Assembly (NCBI RefSeq): GCF_002120225.1
Contig: NZ_LAPZ01000001.1
Coordinates: 248,001-312,000, forward strand
DNA: 64,000 bases
Source: Tenacibaculum holothuriorum
Lineage (GTDB): Bacteria > Bacteroidota > Bacteroidia > Flavobacteriales > Flavobacteriaceae
Direction: 5' to 3'
Shown: piece by piece, positions 33,797 through 39,731 of the stretch
Numbering within the stretch: position 1 is the first letter of the stretch
How the letters are laid out: each line of letters starts with the position of its first letter
The notes under the pieces: generated by a model
The model's input: only the letters and a program-made list of their open reading frames with translations
Databases searched by the model: none
Told to the model about the DNA's origin: nothing
Made by a program: the position numbers and the translations under genes

Positions 33797-34240
33797 ATGT
33801 GGAAGTTTTTAAAAGGTAATATCTTTCTAATGCTTGGTATATTTATAATTGTTCTTCTCTTATTAGAGTCTTTTAAGAATTGGGTTCTTGTTCTTTTTTC
33901 AGAAGGTAAATCTTTTTCCTCTTTAGATTCTTCTGATTCAGTTATTTCTGATGTACAAGCTCGTTCTATAGCTGAGCAATTACATAAGGCAATGGGTACT
34001 GTTTGGGGTACAGACGAAGAAACGATATTCAATATATTTTCTACTATATCGGTAGCTGATTTTAAAAAGGTATACAATGCTTTTGGTCATAGACCATATT
34101 TTGAACCTTTTGGAGTTCCTACTTTGAAAATAGTAGGTGAGAATATTGATTTATTTGGTTGGTTAAGTTATGAGTTAACCAATGAAGAAATGGTTAAGCT
34201 CAAAGGAATAGCTCCTGCTATTTTTTCTTTAAATACTTAG
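33797..34240 (+). CDS. Membrane protein with an annexin-like repeat
   Basis: A 147-residue protein with one N-terminal membrane helix (about residues 8-24) and a C-terminal domain with the pattern of an annexin repeat: AEQLHKAMG, then GTDEETIFNIFSTIS (71-85), then DFKKVYNAFG, and finally DLFGWLSYELTNEEMVKL (118-135) in place of the acidic DLxxDLKSELSG end. GTDE is the classical annexin calcium/phospholipid loop. Single annexin-like repeats are known in bacteria. Its presence in an ssDNA prophage, next to the lysin, suggests a membrane-binding step in entry or release. Confidence 0.55.
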   Translation: MWKFLKGNIFLMLGIFIIVLLLLESFKNWVLVLFSEGKSFSSLDSSDSVISDVQARSIAEQLHKAMGTVWGTDEETIFNIFSTISVADFKKVYNAFGHRPYFEPFGVPTLKIVGENIDLFGWLSYELTNEEMVKLKGIAPAIFSLNT

Positions 34241-34340
34241 TTTTTGCTTTTAAATAACCTATTGTGAAACCAATTAAAATTCCAAATAGTATCATAAGTA
34301 AACTATGTTCTAATATGCCGTAAAAAGCTAAACCAATCAT
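34218..34340 (-). CDS. Tiny minus-strand membrane protein (40 aa)
   Basis: ATG at 34340-34338, TAG at 34220-34218, 40 residues: two short hydrophobic stretches (MIGLAFYGILEHSLLMILFG and ILIGFTIGYL) and a Lys-rich end (KAKTKYLKKK). It overlaps the annexin-like gene's end by 23 bp and occupies an otherwise empty gap. The protein-like composition (hydrophobic then basic tail, as in the other small prophage proteins) is the only support. Confidence 0.4.
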   Translation of the reverse strand: MIGLAFYGILEHSLLMILFGILIGFTIGYLKAKTKYLKKK

Positions 34341-34382
34341 AACTCAATTTTTTAATAATTAAAATCCCTCAAATATAAACAA

Positions 34383-34547
34383 ATGAAAACAAGTTTAATT
34401 TTAAAATTTATCCCTTTGCTTTTTGGTTCAACATTAAGCATCAACGAGGGCGACCCGTTGTATATTTTAATCGTCGCAGTATTAACAGCTTTGTTTAATT
34501 ATTTCGCTGCTAAAAAGAAGCAAAAAGAAGAAAAAGAAGAAAAATAA
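34383..34547 (+). CDS. Tiny prophage membrane protein (54 aa)
   Basis: ATG at 34383, TAA at 34545-34547. Two hydrophobic segments (SLILKFIPLLFGSTL and LYILIVAVLTALFNYFAA) are separated by NEGDP, followed by a KKKQKEEKEEK tail. The size, two helices and charged tail recall a holin. It lies 1 bp before the next small gene. Confidence 0.55.
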   Translation: MKTSLILKFIPLLFGSTLSINEGDPLYILIVAVLTALFNYFAAKKKQKEEKEEK

Positions 34548-34548
34548 A

Positions 34549-34728
34549 ATGTTAACCCTAGTACAAACTATAATTGTCGTATTTGCAGCTATGATAACAG
34601 TCGCAACCTTGCTAATATTGATTGTTGGAGCGTTCATCACAATCAGAAACAAAAGGCGACAAAATGAATTTAAATACTATATGCGCAGCGACGATTACAG
34701 GGAGTACGAAAAACAGATAAAGAAATGA
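34549..34728 (+). CDS. Tiny prophage membrane protein (59 aa)
   Basis: ATG at 34549, TGA at 34726-34728, 59 residues: one membrane helix (TIIVVFAAMITVATLLILIVGAF across residues 7-29), then a basic/acidic cytoplasmic tail (RNKRRQNEFKYYMRSDDYR). It overlaps the next gene by 4 bp (ATGA). With the preceding gene it could form a lysis pair in the style of holin and spanin, which is speculative. Confidence 0.55.
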   Translation: MLTLVQTIIVVFAAMITVATLLILIVGAFITIRNKRRQNEFKYYMRSDDYREYEKQIKK

Positions 34729-35174
34729 GTAGAATGATGCTAAACGGAATGGAGTTTAAAGCTGTACCTGTACACTTTCATTTTGAAATAGGAGAAGGTA
34801 TCTTTAATTTTAAAGGTGATTTCTTAAAAGATAACGAGTACTTGTATGGTAACTTATCAATTTATAATGCTTTTCCCGAACAAAATGATGGAGGGGATGT
34901 AATAAAACATCCTACGGCAGAATTTGTCTTGTATGATGAAAAGTTACCCGAAAGTTCAGAGTTAGACGCTAGTAGAGAAACCGAAATAGTTTTTCATAGA
35001 TACCATATGACAAATAAGGTGTTTTTTAAAGCTATAAAATCAGAAGACACTCACTGGCTCACATTCGATGGTTTAAAGCTTTCTTTGATTGGTGAGTATG
35101 AAAACAGTGTAAAACAATCTCCTTTAGGTGAAGAAGTCGAGATTACTACAAGGTCAAGCGGTTTTACGAAATAG
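34725..35174 (+). CDS. Prophage protein of unknown function
   Basis: A 149-residue soluble, beta-rich acidic protein (VPVHFHFEIGEGIFNFKGDF, LYGNLSIYNAF, HWLTFDGLKLSLIGEY). No family recognised. Its place at the end of the late operon, before two terminators, suits a minor virion protein such as a receptor-binding spike, without direct evidence. Confidence 0.5.
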   Translation: MSRMMLNGMEFKAVPVHFHFEIGEGIFNFKGDFLKDNEYLYGNLSIYNAFPEQNDGGDVIKHPTAEFVLYDEKLPESSELDASRETEIVFHRYHMTNKVFFKAIKSEDTHWLTFDGLKLSLIGEYENSVKQSPLGEEVEITTRSSGFTK

Positions 35175-35198
35175 ATAAATAGATACCCTTAAATAAAT

Positions 35199-35230
35199 AA
35201 AAAGCATATCCATAGTTGATATGCTTTTTT
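35199..35230 (+). terminator. Terminator of the prophage late operon
   Basis: A stem of AAAAAGCATATC and GATATGCTTTTT with a 7-nt loop and a following T run, 24 bp after the last late gene. Confidence 0.85.
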
Positions 35231-35289
35231 TTATATATTGCGCTTATCTAAATGTCACATTTAGATTTTTTCTTTTTCATAGCAATTTT

Positions 35290-35316
35290 CCCACTCATTT
35301 TTGAGTGGGTTTTTTA
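35290..35316 (+). terminator. Second terminator hairpin
   Basis: An 8-bp stem (CCCACTCA with TGAGTGGG), 4-nt loop and TTTTTT tail. With the hairpin 60 bp before it, this makes a tandem terminator between the late operon and the next gene. Confidence 0.8.
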
Positions 35317-35356
35317 GTTTGATATAAAAGTATATTTTTGAAGAAAAAAAAATACT

Positions 35357-35821
35357 ATGTCATACGTAAACCAAGCTAAAGAGTTACCAATAATACTTCA
35401 GGACTTATTATTATCTTTAATATCTACACCTTTTTGGTATGTTTCTTTTTATTTGTTTAATAACGATTTTTTTATTTCTAATAGTCTGATTACGATTATC
35501 GTATTTTCTTTTTGCATAAACTTATGTTTCTATCTTATAATAGCTACATACACTTATTATATTTTTAAATATTTTCCGACAGCTTTTGCGAGTTTGATAT
35601 CAAGTTACAAAAGCTTTTCGTTAATTATTGTAGCCATGACTTTTAAGATACTTTCTTTAAGTATTTTAATAGTAATATTCTATATATTTATTTTTTTACT
35701 AGGCTTTAATTTTAACTACTTTACTTTTTTGTTAGTATTCTTTATTATTATCAATGTCCTTTGTTTTTTAGCTATGAAACAAGCTAAGAAAAAGAAGCAG
35801 GAGTACATTAATCATAATTAG
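35357..35821 (+). CDS. Prophage-encoded polytopic membrane protein, unknown
   Basis: A 154-residue protein with about four membrane helices (around residues 15-33, 43-70, 88-118 and 122-142), rich in Phe, Ile and Tyr, and a Lys-rich cytoplasmic end (MKQAKKKKQEY). It lies beyond the late-operon terminators and inside the element, where superinfection-exclusion or other cargo genes often sit. Its 3' end overlaps a convergent small gene. No family recognised. Confidence 0.55.
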   Translation: MSYVNQAKELPIILQDLLLSLISTPFWYVSFYLFNNDFFISNSLITIIVFSFCINLCFYLIIATYTYYIFKYFPTAFASLISSYKSFSLIIVAMTFKILSLSILIVIFYIFIFLLGFNFNYFTFLLVFFIIINVLCFLAMKQAKKKKQEYINHN

Positions 35822-35926
35822 TATTATTGTCGTCTTGATTATAAATTTTGGGGTAAAAAAACTTTTTTCATTAATCCCTAATAATTGATTGATTTCTTTC
35901 TGAGTTAATTTTTCTGTTTCTTTCAT
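35768..35926 (-). CDS. Small minus-strand membrane protein (52 aa)
   Basis: I start it at the ATG at 35926, giving 52 residues: a charged N-terminal helix (KETEKLTQKEINQLLG), then one membrane helix (IIKTTIILIMINVLLLLFLSL) at the C terminus. A longer reading from 36124 would run through a strong hairpin and a low-quality N-terminal sequence, so I reject it. It is convergent with and overlaps the previous gene by 54 bp. Regulatory or immunity roles are possible; unknown. Confidence 0.45.
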   Translation of the reverse strand: MKETEKLTQKEINQLLGINEKSFFTPKFIIKTTIILIMINVLLLLFLSLFHS

Positions 35927-36022
35927 AATGTTAAGTTTATCCGTGTTGCTCTTAAAAAAAAATATTTTTTTCGAATTAAAGAAAACAACAAACAACGCTA
36001 AATGGAGTAAGGCGGAAGGCAC

Positions 36023-36066
36023 AAATTTATTTGGGAGGTTGCTCCAGCGGATACCCCAATAAATTT
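36023..36066. other. Large hairpin in the prophage non-coding region
   Basis: AAATTTATT-t-GGG (36023-36035) pairs with CCC-c-AATAAATTT (36054-36066) around an 18-nt loop. The loop and upstream flank are GC-richer (GGAGTAAGGCGGAAGGC, GCTCCAGCGG). It is a candidate origin or packaging signal of the phage. Confidence 0.45.
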
Positions 36067-36171
36067 TTGGTTTTTGACTTATGGAATTATATTCGTGCGG
36101 TGTCTTTATTTGATTTGAAAACAAATAATAAAATAAAATGACTTCCTTATATACATCATAAAAGAAACGCC

Positions 36172-36191
36172 CGCAAAACGAAAGTTTTGCG
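36172..36191. other. GAAA-loop hairpin near the right end of the prophage
   Basis: CGCAAAAC, loop GAAA, GTTTTGCG: a perfect 8-bp stem with a stable tetraloop, about 140 bp before the attachment site and outside any gene. It is possibly part of an ssDNA origin or a folded recombination substrate. Confidence 0.45.
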
Positions 36192-36330
36192 TATTAAAAC
36201 AAAAAGTATTTTATTTGCATAAGTATTAATTACGTTCATTGACACAGATAGCCCCTTAAATTTAGCTTTGAGCAACAGGCTTATCGCAACTACGGAAATC
36301 GCAATTATTTTTTATAGCTGCGATTATTTT

Positions 36331-36358
36331 TTGTACTATAATTAATATTATGTTAAAT
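36331..36358 (+). other. dif: dif-like chromosome dimer resolution site / attR
   Basis: Left arm TTGTACTATAA (36331-36341), centre TTAATA (36342-36347), right arm TTATGTTAAAT (36348-36358). The right arm equals the XerD arm of E. coli dif as I remember it, and the 11-6-11 spacing is canonical. The left arm keeps only the ATAA-type end of the usual XerC arm. In an integrated prophage this arm comes from the phage, and the copy at the left end would be the host's. Confidence 0.72.
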
Positions 36359-36481
36359 AAAAAGGAATGTGATTTATGTTCATATTTGATTAACAGGTTG
36401 TTAATGATAAAAACAATTTTTAAATTTAAAGATAATTTATAAATTTATGATTGTCATTAAACAAATATCTTCTCACATTTA

Positions 36482-36736
36482 AATGGTAAATTACCAATAG
36501 TTTTTATAAATAAAAGTATTGATTACTATTTTCTAAAATATTTAGTTTTAAGTTTAAAACATAAATCATACAAAACTCAATATAGTTCAGCTGTTTCATA
36601 TAAGTATCTAATAGAATACTTATTAGATATAAAAAACATAAAATTAGATTTGTTATTATCAAATAAAAACAAATCTATATTATTATCAACACATTACGAT
36701 AAGAGAAAAAACAGAACTTCATCAACAGTACCTTAG
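36482..36736 (+). pseudogene. N-terminal fragment of a tyrosine integrase
   Basis: An open frame without a clear start reads as the N-terminal core-binding part of an integrase (LPIVFINKSIDYYFLKYL, then VSYKYLIEYLLDIKNIKLDL) and ends at TAG 36734-36736. The catalytic region with the R...HxxR...Y residues is missing. The next frame continues with the C-terminal part of a related recombinase, so a deletion plus frameshift probably joined two ends. It begins only about 120 bp to the right of the dif-like site. Confidence 0.5.
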
Positions 36737-37229
36737 TTTTAATTCTGTAACTGAAAAGATCAAGTTTCTTCATGAAGGAATTAGAAATAAGAATATTTTA
36801 GGTGAAATGACTGAAACTTATCACCTTCTTAAAAAAAGTAAAAGCATTGAAGATGCTGAAACGTTTTTAAAAACTCATGGTCTTGCTTTACATCTTACTC
36901 CATTTGGAGGGTGCACTCATGATTTTAGTCAATCTCCGTGTCTAAAACACCTACAATGTTGGAATGGTTGCTCACATTTACATAGGACAAATACACCAGG
37001 TGAAACTGAACGATTGGTTGAACAATTAGAATTTGCTAAAAAAAATCTTAATAAAATGCGTAAGGTTAATCATGACAATAAAAGTAAATGGGAAAAAGAT
37101 ATTCTAAATAAAATCAATAATATAAAAAAAGCAATCAACCTCTCTCCTACTAAAAATTCAATCCAAATATTTCCAAAAGGAATTGAAATGACAAAACCGA
37201 ATTATAAAACTAGAAAAGAATCATTATAA
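36672..37229 (+). pseudogene. C-terminal fragment of a multi-recombinase-type integrase
   Basis: The frame is open from about 36672; its first ATG is at 36807, giving 140 residues. It shows the C-terminal tail seen, from memory, in one integrase of GInt/Tn554-like elements: FNSVTEKIKFLHEGIRNKNI, ILGEMTETYHLLKK, FLKTHGLALHLTPFGGCTHDF and PCLKHLQCWNGC, a Cys/His cluster likely binding zinc, then a coiled tail. The catalytic domain is lost, so I treat it as a relic even though part may still be translated. The gene for the small coiled-coil partner follows by 1 bp. Confidence 0.55.
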
Positions 37230-37230
37230 C

Positions 37231-37626
37231 ATGAAGAAGTTAAGAGGAAAAGAACTAGACTTAAGCCTTAAGAAAGAGTTAGACAAAATGATAGATACAG
37301 GCTATAAGCTAGCACCCATAACTAGGTCTAACTTACAAAGGCGATTAGGTCTTAATAGTAGAGGAACATTAGCTGTTAAGCATAGAGCAGAAATGATTGA
37401 AAAGGCGAAAGAGGTTCAACTTAATAATGCAGGATTAGATATTAGAGGTAAAAAAAAGAGAAGCACTTTAAAGCAGCAAAATGAATTATTAAAGGAAAAA
37501 ATAATTGAATTAGAAAGGCAAAGAGATGAATTAGTAGAACAAATAGCTATGATTATTAATGGAGCACAAGCTAGAGGATATAATGTAGATGAAATAATGG
37601 TGCCAATAATTAAAATCGATTTATAA
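37231..37626 (+). CDS. Small coiled-coil protein (Tn554 TnpC / GinD-like)
   Basis: A 131-residue protein: an N-terminal HTH-like region (LAPITRSNLQRRLGLNSRGTL), then a long coiled coil (LKQQNELLKEKIIELERQRDEL, residues 80-102 approximately), ending GYNVDEIMVPIIKIDL. Size, layout and position right after a recombinase of the three-integrase type match the accessory protein of Tn554/GInt elements. It is probably a surviving part of a dead element. The assignment rests on layout rather than on a decisive motif. Confidence 0.5.
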   Translation: MKKLRGKELDLSLKKELDKMIDTGYKLAPITRSNLQRRLGLNSRGTLAVKHRAEMIEKAKEVQLNNAGLDIRGKKKRSTLKQQNELLKEKIIELERQRDELVEQIAMIINGAQARGYNVDEIMVPIIKIDL

Positions 37627-37772
37627 CAAAACGAAATTGAAAAGTCAGATAAAACTCCATGTAATGATTTTTGGATATAACTTTTATATTTAACTCTATA
37701 ACAATAATATTACATATATAACAGCGTATCTATACCCTTTAATAAATAAGCTAGCATTAATTACAAAAAATA

Positions 37773-38117
37773 ATGAAAAAAATACTTTTTGTTTGTTCTG
37801 CAAATAAGCAAAGGTCAAAAACCGCATCCGACTATTTTTCTGAAAAACTCACAACTTTTGAATTTGACTCAGCAGGGACTAACCATAAAATCTGTAATAA
37901 AGAAGGAACTCAACCTTTAACTGTTGAGTTAATGAATTGGGCTGACTTAGTAATTGTAATGGAAGAAAAGCACAAGGAATTAATTATTCTAAATGGCGGT
38001 TCTGAATTTAGTCATAAAATTAGAGTTTTATCAATTCCAGATAGATTCAAATATTATCAAAAAGAATTAATCTATTTACTTGAAGAAAAAGCAAAACCTT
38101 TAATCTTGAATGATTAA
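37773..38117 (+). CDS. Low-molecular-weight phosphatase-like protein
   Basis: A 114-residue protein with the phosphatase loop near its N terminus: C9 in FVCSANKQRSKTA, a C-x5-R signature followed by Ser/Lys. MNWADLVIVMEEKHKE and SIPDRFKYYQ correspond to later motifs of the LMW protein-tyrosine-phosphatase/arsenate-reductase fold. The loop lacks the usual CxGNxCRSP, so activity and substrate are open. It stands alone between the integrase relics and the hydrolase cluster. Confidence 0.7.
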   Translation: MKKILFVCSANKQRSKTASDYFSEKLTTFEFDSAGTNHKICNKEGTQPLTVELMNWADLVIVMEEKHKELIILNGGSEFSHKIRVLSIPDRFKYYQKELIYLLEEKAKPLILND

Positions 38118-38144
38118 AATAAATTTACAAGAATTGTTATGACG

Positions 38145-38206
38145 AAAAAGTGTAAGTCTACTACCAAAATGTATAAGTTTTGAACTTTAATGATATCTTA
38201 ACTTTG
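38145..38206 (+). promoter_or_regulatory. Tandem operator and promoter, hydrolase gene 1
   Basis: Two direct repeats, GAAAAAGTGTAAGT (ending 38157) and CCAAAATGTATAAGT (38164-38178), have TAAGT ends 21 bp apart. They are followed 20 bp later by TAACTTTG (38199-38206), a perfect -7 box. The same arrangement occurs at 39624 and 41373. The geometry suits an AraC-family activator overlapping the -33 region. Confidence 0.65.
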
Positions 38207-38245
38207 TCATCAAATAATTAAAACAAAACTTTAAAACAACATATT

Positions 38246-39178
38246 ATGAATTTACAAGCAGGAAAAAACAGCGTAACATTTAAATCTTTTGGAGTAGACT
38301 TAGCAGGAGACCTTTACCTGCCAGAAGGATTTGATGCCAATAAAACATATAAAGCAATCGTTGGTACAAGTCCGTTTCCACAAGTAAAAGGACAAATTCC
38401 AGCTATCTATGGTCCAGAAATGGCTAAAAGAGGATTTATCTATTTGGGCTTTGACTTTTTAGGAATGGGAGATTCCCCTGCATTACCTGGAGAATATATG
38501 AAATCTAGATATATGTTCAGGTTGATCGAAAATACTTGGGATGCTGTATCTTACTTAGGAACACTTCCATTTGTTGATGAAATTTACGGATTAGGTGTTT
38601 GTCAAGGAGGTTCTATCCTTGCATCTGCGGCTGTAACTGACCACAGAATTAAAAAAATTGCTACCGTTTCAGGAATGATGGCAGCAGATGCTTTCCAATG
38701 GGGTAACAGAGACATAGCTAATATGATGATTGCTGGAGCAAACGCATCCAAACAAAAAATGTACGAAACAGGCGAAGCAGATTACGTATGGCCAAATGTT
38801 ATTAATGACACTATGAGCAGAGAAGAATTTGTTGCCACAGGAACACCAATGGCAGATGATACCTACAATTTCTATGGTAAAGATGGTGTTGCAGGACCTG
38901 GAAAAGTTGAGCATTTTACAAACGAACATATTGGTGATCAGGCAATGGAATCGCTTATTTCTATTGCAGAACATTATGCTGATAAAATCATTCAACCAAC
39001 CCTTGTCGTATATGGTCCGAATGCAGCAACAGCAATTTGTTCAACAGCATTTATTGACAAATTAACGAACAATCCAGAAGTATTAGCTTTTGACGAGTTT
39101 AGTCACGTAGATTTTTACTGGAAACCAGAAGCTGTAAAAGCATCTACAGACGCTGTAGCAGAGTTTTTTAATAAGTAA
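38246..39178 (+). CDS. Alpha/beta hydrolase with Cys nucleophile elbow
   Basis: A 310-residue cytosolic hydrolase with strand GDLYLPEGFD at the start and the turn FDFLGMGDSPALPGE. The nucleophile elbow, GLGVCQGGS, has Cys in place of Ser, as in dienelactone hydrolase. The closing EFSHVDFYW holds the catalytic His. The substrate is unknown. A close paralogue with a lipoprotein signal lies 550 bp downstream. It is controlled by a tandem-repeat promoter. Opposite-strand ORFs inside are shadows. Confidence 0.8.
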   Translation: MNLQAGKNSVTFKSFGVDLAGDLYLPEGFDANKTYKAIVGTSPFPQVKGQIPAIYGPEMAKRGFIYLGFDFLGMGDSPALPGEYMKSRYMFRLIENTWDAVSYLGTLPFVDEIYGLGVCQGGSILASAAVTDHRIKKIATVSGMMAADAFQWGNRDIANMMIAGANASKQKMYETGEADYVWPNVINDTMSREEFVATGTPMADDTYNFYGKDGVAGPGKVEHFTNEHIGDQAMESLISIAEHYADKIIQPTLVVYGPNAATAICSTAFIDKLTNNPEVLAFDEFSHVDFYWKPEAVKASTDAVAEFFNK

Positions 39179-39242
39179 TAACATACAGGAAGTACAAGAG
39201 TTAAATCATAGCTCTTTACTTCCTAATTTTAAACTCACATCT

Positions 39243-39551
39243 ATGAAATGGTATAATTATTTAGCAGCTTTTGGTGCAGGTTTTTTCTTGACTAATGTAA
39301 TCCCTCATTTGGTTAATGGTGTTTCTGGACAAGAATTTCCTTCACCTTTTGGAGCCCCTCCAGGAGTTGGATTGTCTTCTCCTATTCAAAATGTTATTTG
39401 GGCTTTGATGAATATGGTTATTGGTTACCTTTTGTATAGAGTTAGTAAAATTGATTCTAAAAACATTATCGGTACCATCCTTATGTTCGTTGGAATAGCA
39501 GTATGTGCTTTAATGTGTGCTAATTCTTTTGGAAGCAATCCTAACTTATAA
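39243..39551 (+). CDS. Small integral membrane protein, unknown
   Basis: A 102-residue protein with three likely helices (about residues 4-20, 45-63 and 75-92). A Gly/Pro loop between the first two (SGQEFPSPFGAPPGVG) and the start (YLAAFGAGFFLTNVIPHLVNG) are distinctive. No function known to me. It lies 64 bp after the hydrolase gene, ahead of a terminator, so it is probably in that transcript. Confidence 0.6.
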   Translation: MKWYNYLAAFGAGFFLTNVIPHLVNGVSGQEFPSPFGAPPGVGLSSPIQNVIWALMNMVIGYLLYRVSKIDSKNIIGTILMFVGIAVCALMCANSFGSNPNL

Positions 39552-39572
39552 AATTCATTTTTATAAAGAACT

Positions 39573-39604
39573 AAAACGCCTTGGTTAACTACTAAGGCGT
39601 TTTT
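39573..39604 (+). terminator. Terminator of the first hydrolase transcript
   Basis: A 10-bp stem, AAAACGCCTT with AAGGCGTTTT, followed by T. Confidence 0.8.
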
Positions 39605-39623
39605 CTATTCTAAAATGATAAAA

Positions 39624-39687
39624 CCAAAATGTGTAAGTCTAATACCAAAATGTATAAGTTTCAAGATGAATCTGCACAGTAAATTTG
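39624..39687 (+). promoter_or_regulatory. Tandem operator and promoter, hydrolase gene 2
   Basis: CCAAAATGTGTAAGT (39624-39638) and CCAAAATGTATAAGT (39645-39659) differ at one base and start exactly 21 bp apart. TAAATTTG (39680-39687) is a perfect -7 box 20 bp further on. This is the clearest of the tandem sites. Confidence 0.7.
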
Positions 39688-39731
39688 TAATCAAATAATT
39701 AGAGCAACTTTCAAATTATAAATTAAACAAG

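Larger units (their letters stand above)
27861..36358. mobile_element. Xer/dif-integrated ssDNA-phage-like prophage (about 8.47 kb)
   Basis: The borders are an 18-bp direct repeat (27860-27877 and 36330-36347) that forms the left part of a dif-like site. Inside are an HUH Rep, a probable capsid protein, many very small membrane or basic proteins and a lytic M15 peptidase, nearly all on the + strand. There is no integrase, terminase, portal or tail gene. This suits an integrative element using host XerC/XerD (IMEX), like several filamentous phages, but with an icosahedral-type gene set. Relatives may lie among FLiP-like or Obscuriviridae-type flavobacterial ssDNA phages; that placement is a guess. 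Confidence 0.75.

Noticed and set aside
35927..36124. N-terminal extension of the minus-strand ORF to 36124 (118 aa)
   Set aside because: The added part crosses the large non-coding hairpin and has no protein-like pattern; the 52-residue version is better.
27861..36358. Tailed-phage or satellite prophage
   Set aside because: No terminase, portal, tail or integrase gene is present; the HUH Rep and mini-protein content fit a small ssDNA phage instead.
27861..36358. Classical filamentous (inovirus) prophage
   Set aside because: Xer/dif integration and small size fit, but I see no Zot-type morphogenesis ATPase and no pVIII-style coat protein; the large beta-rich protein and the M15 lysin argue for an icosahedral-type virion.
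38829..39065. Alternative-frame ORF within the first hydrolase
   Set aside because: It is fully inside a conserved gene; Gln/Met-rich composition is a frame artefact.
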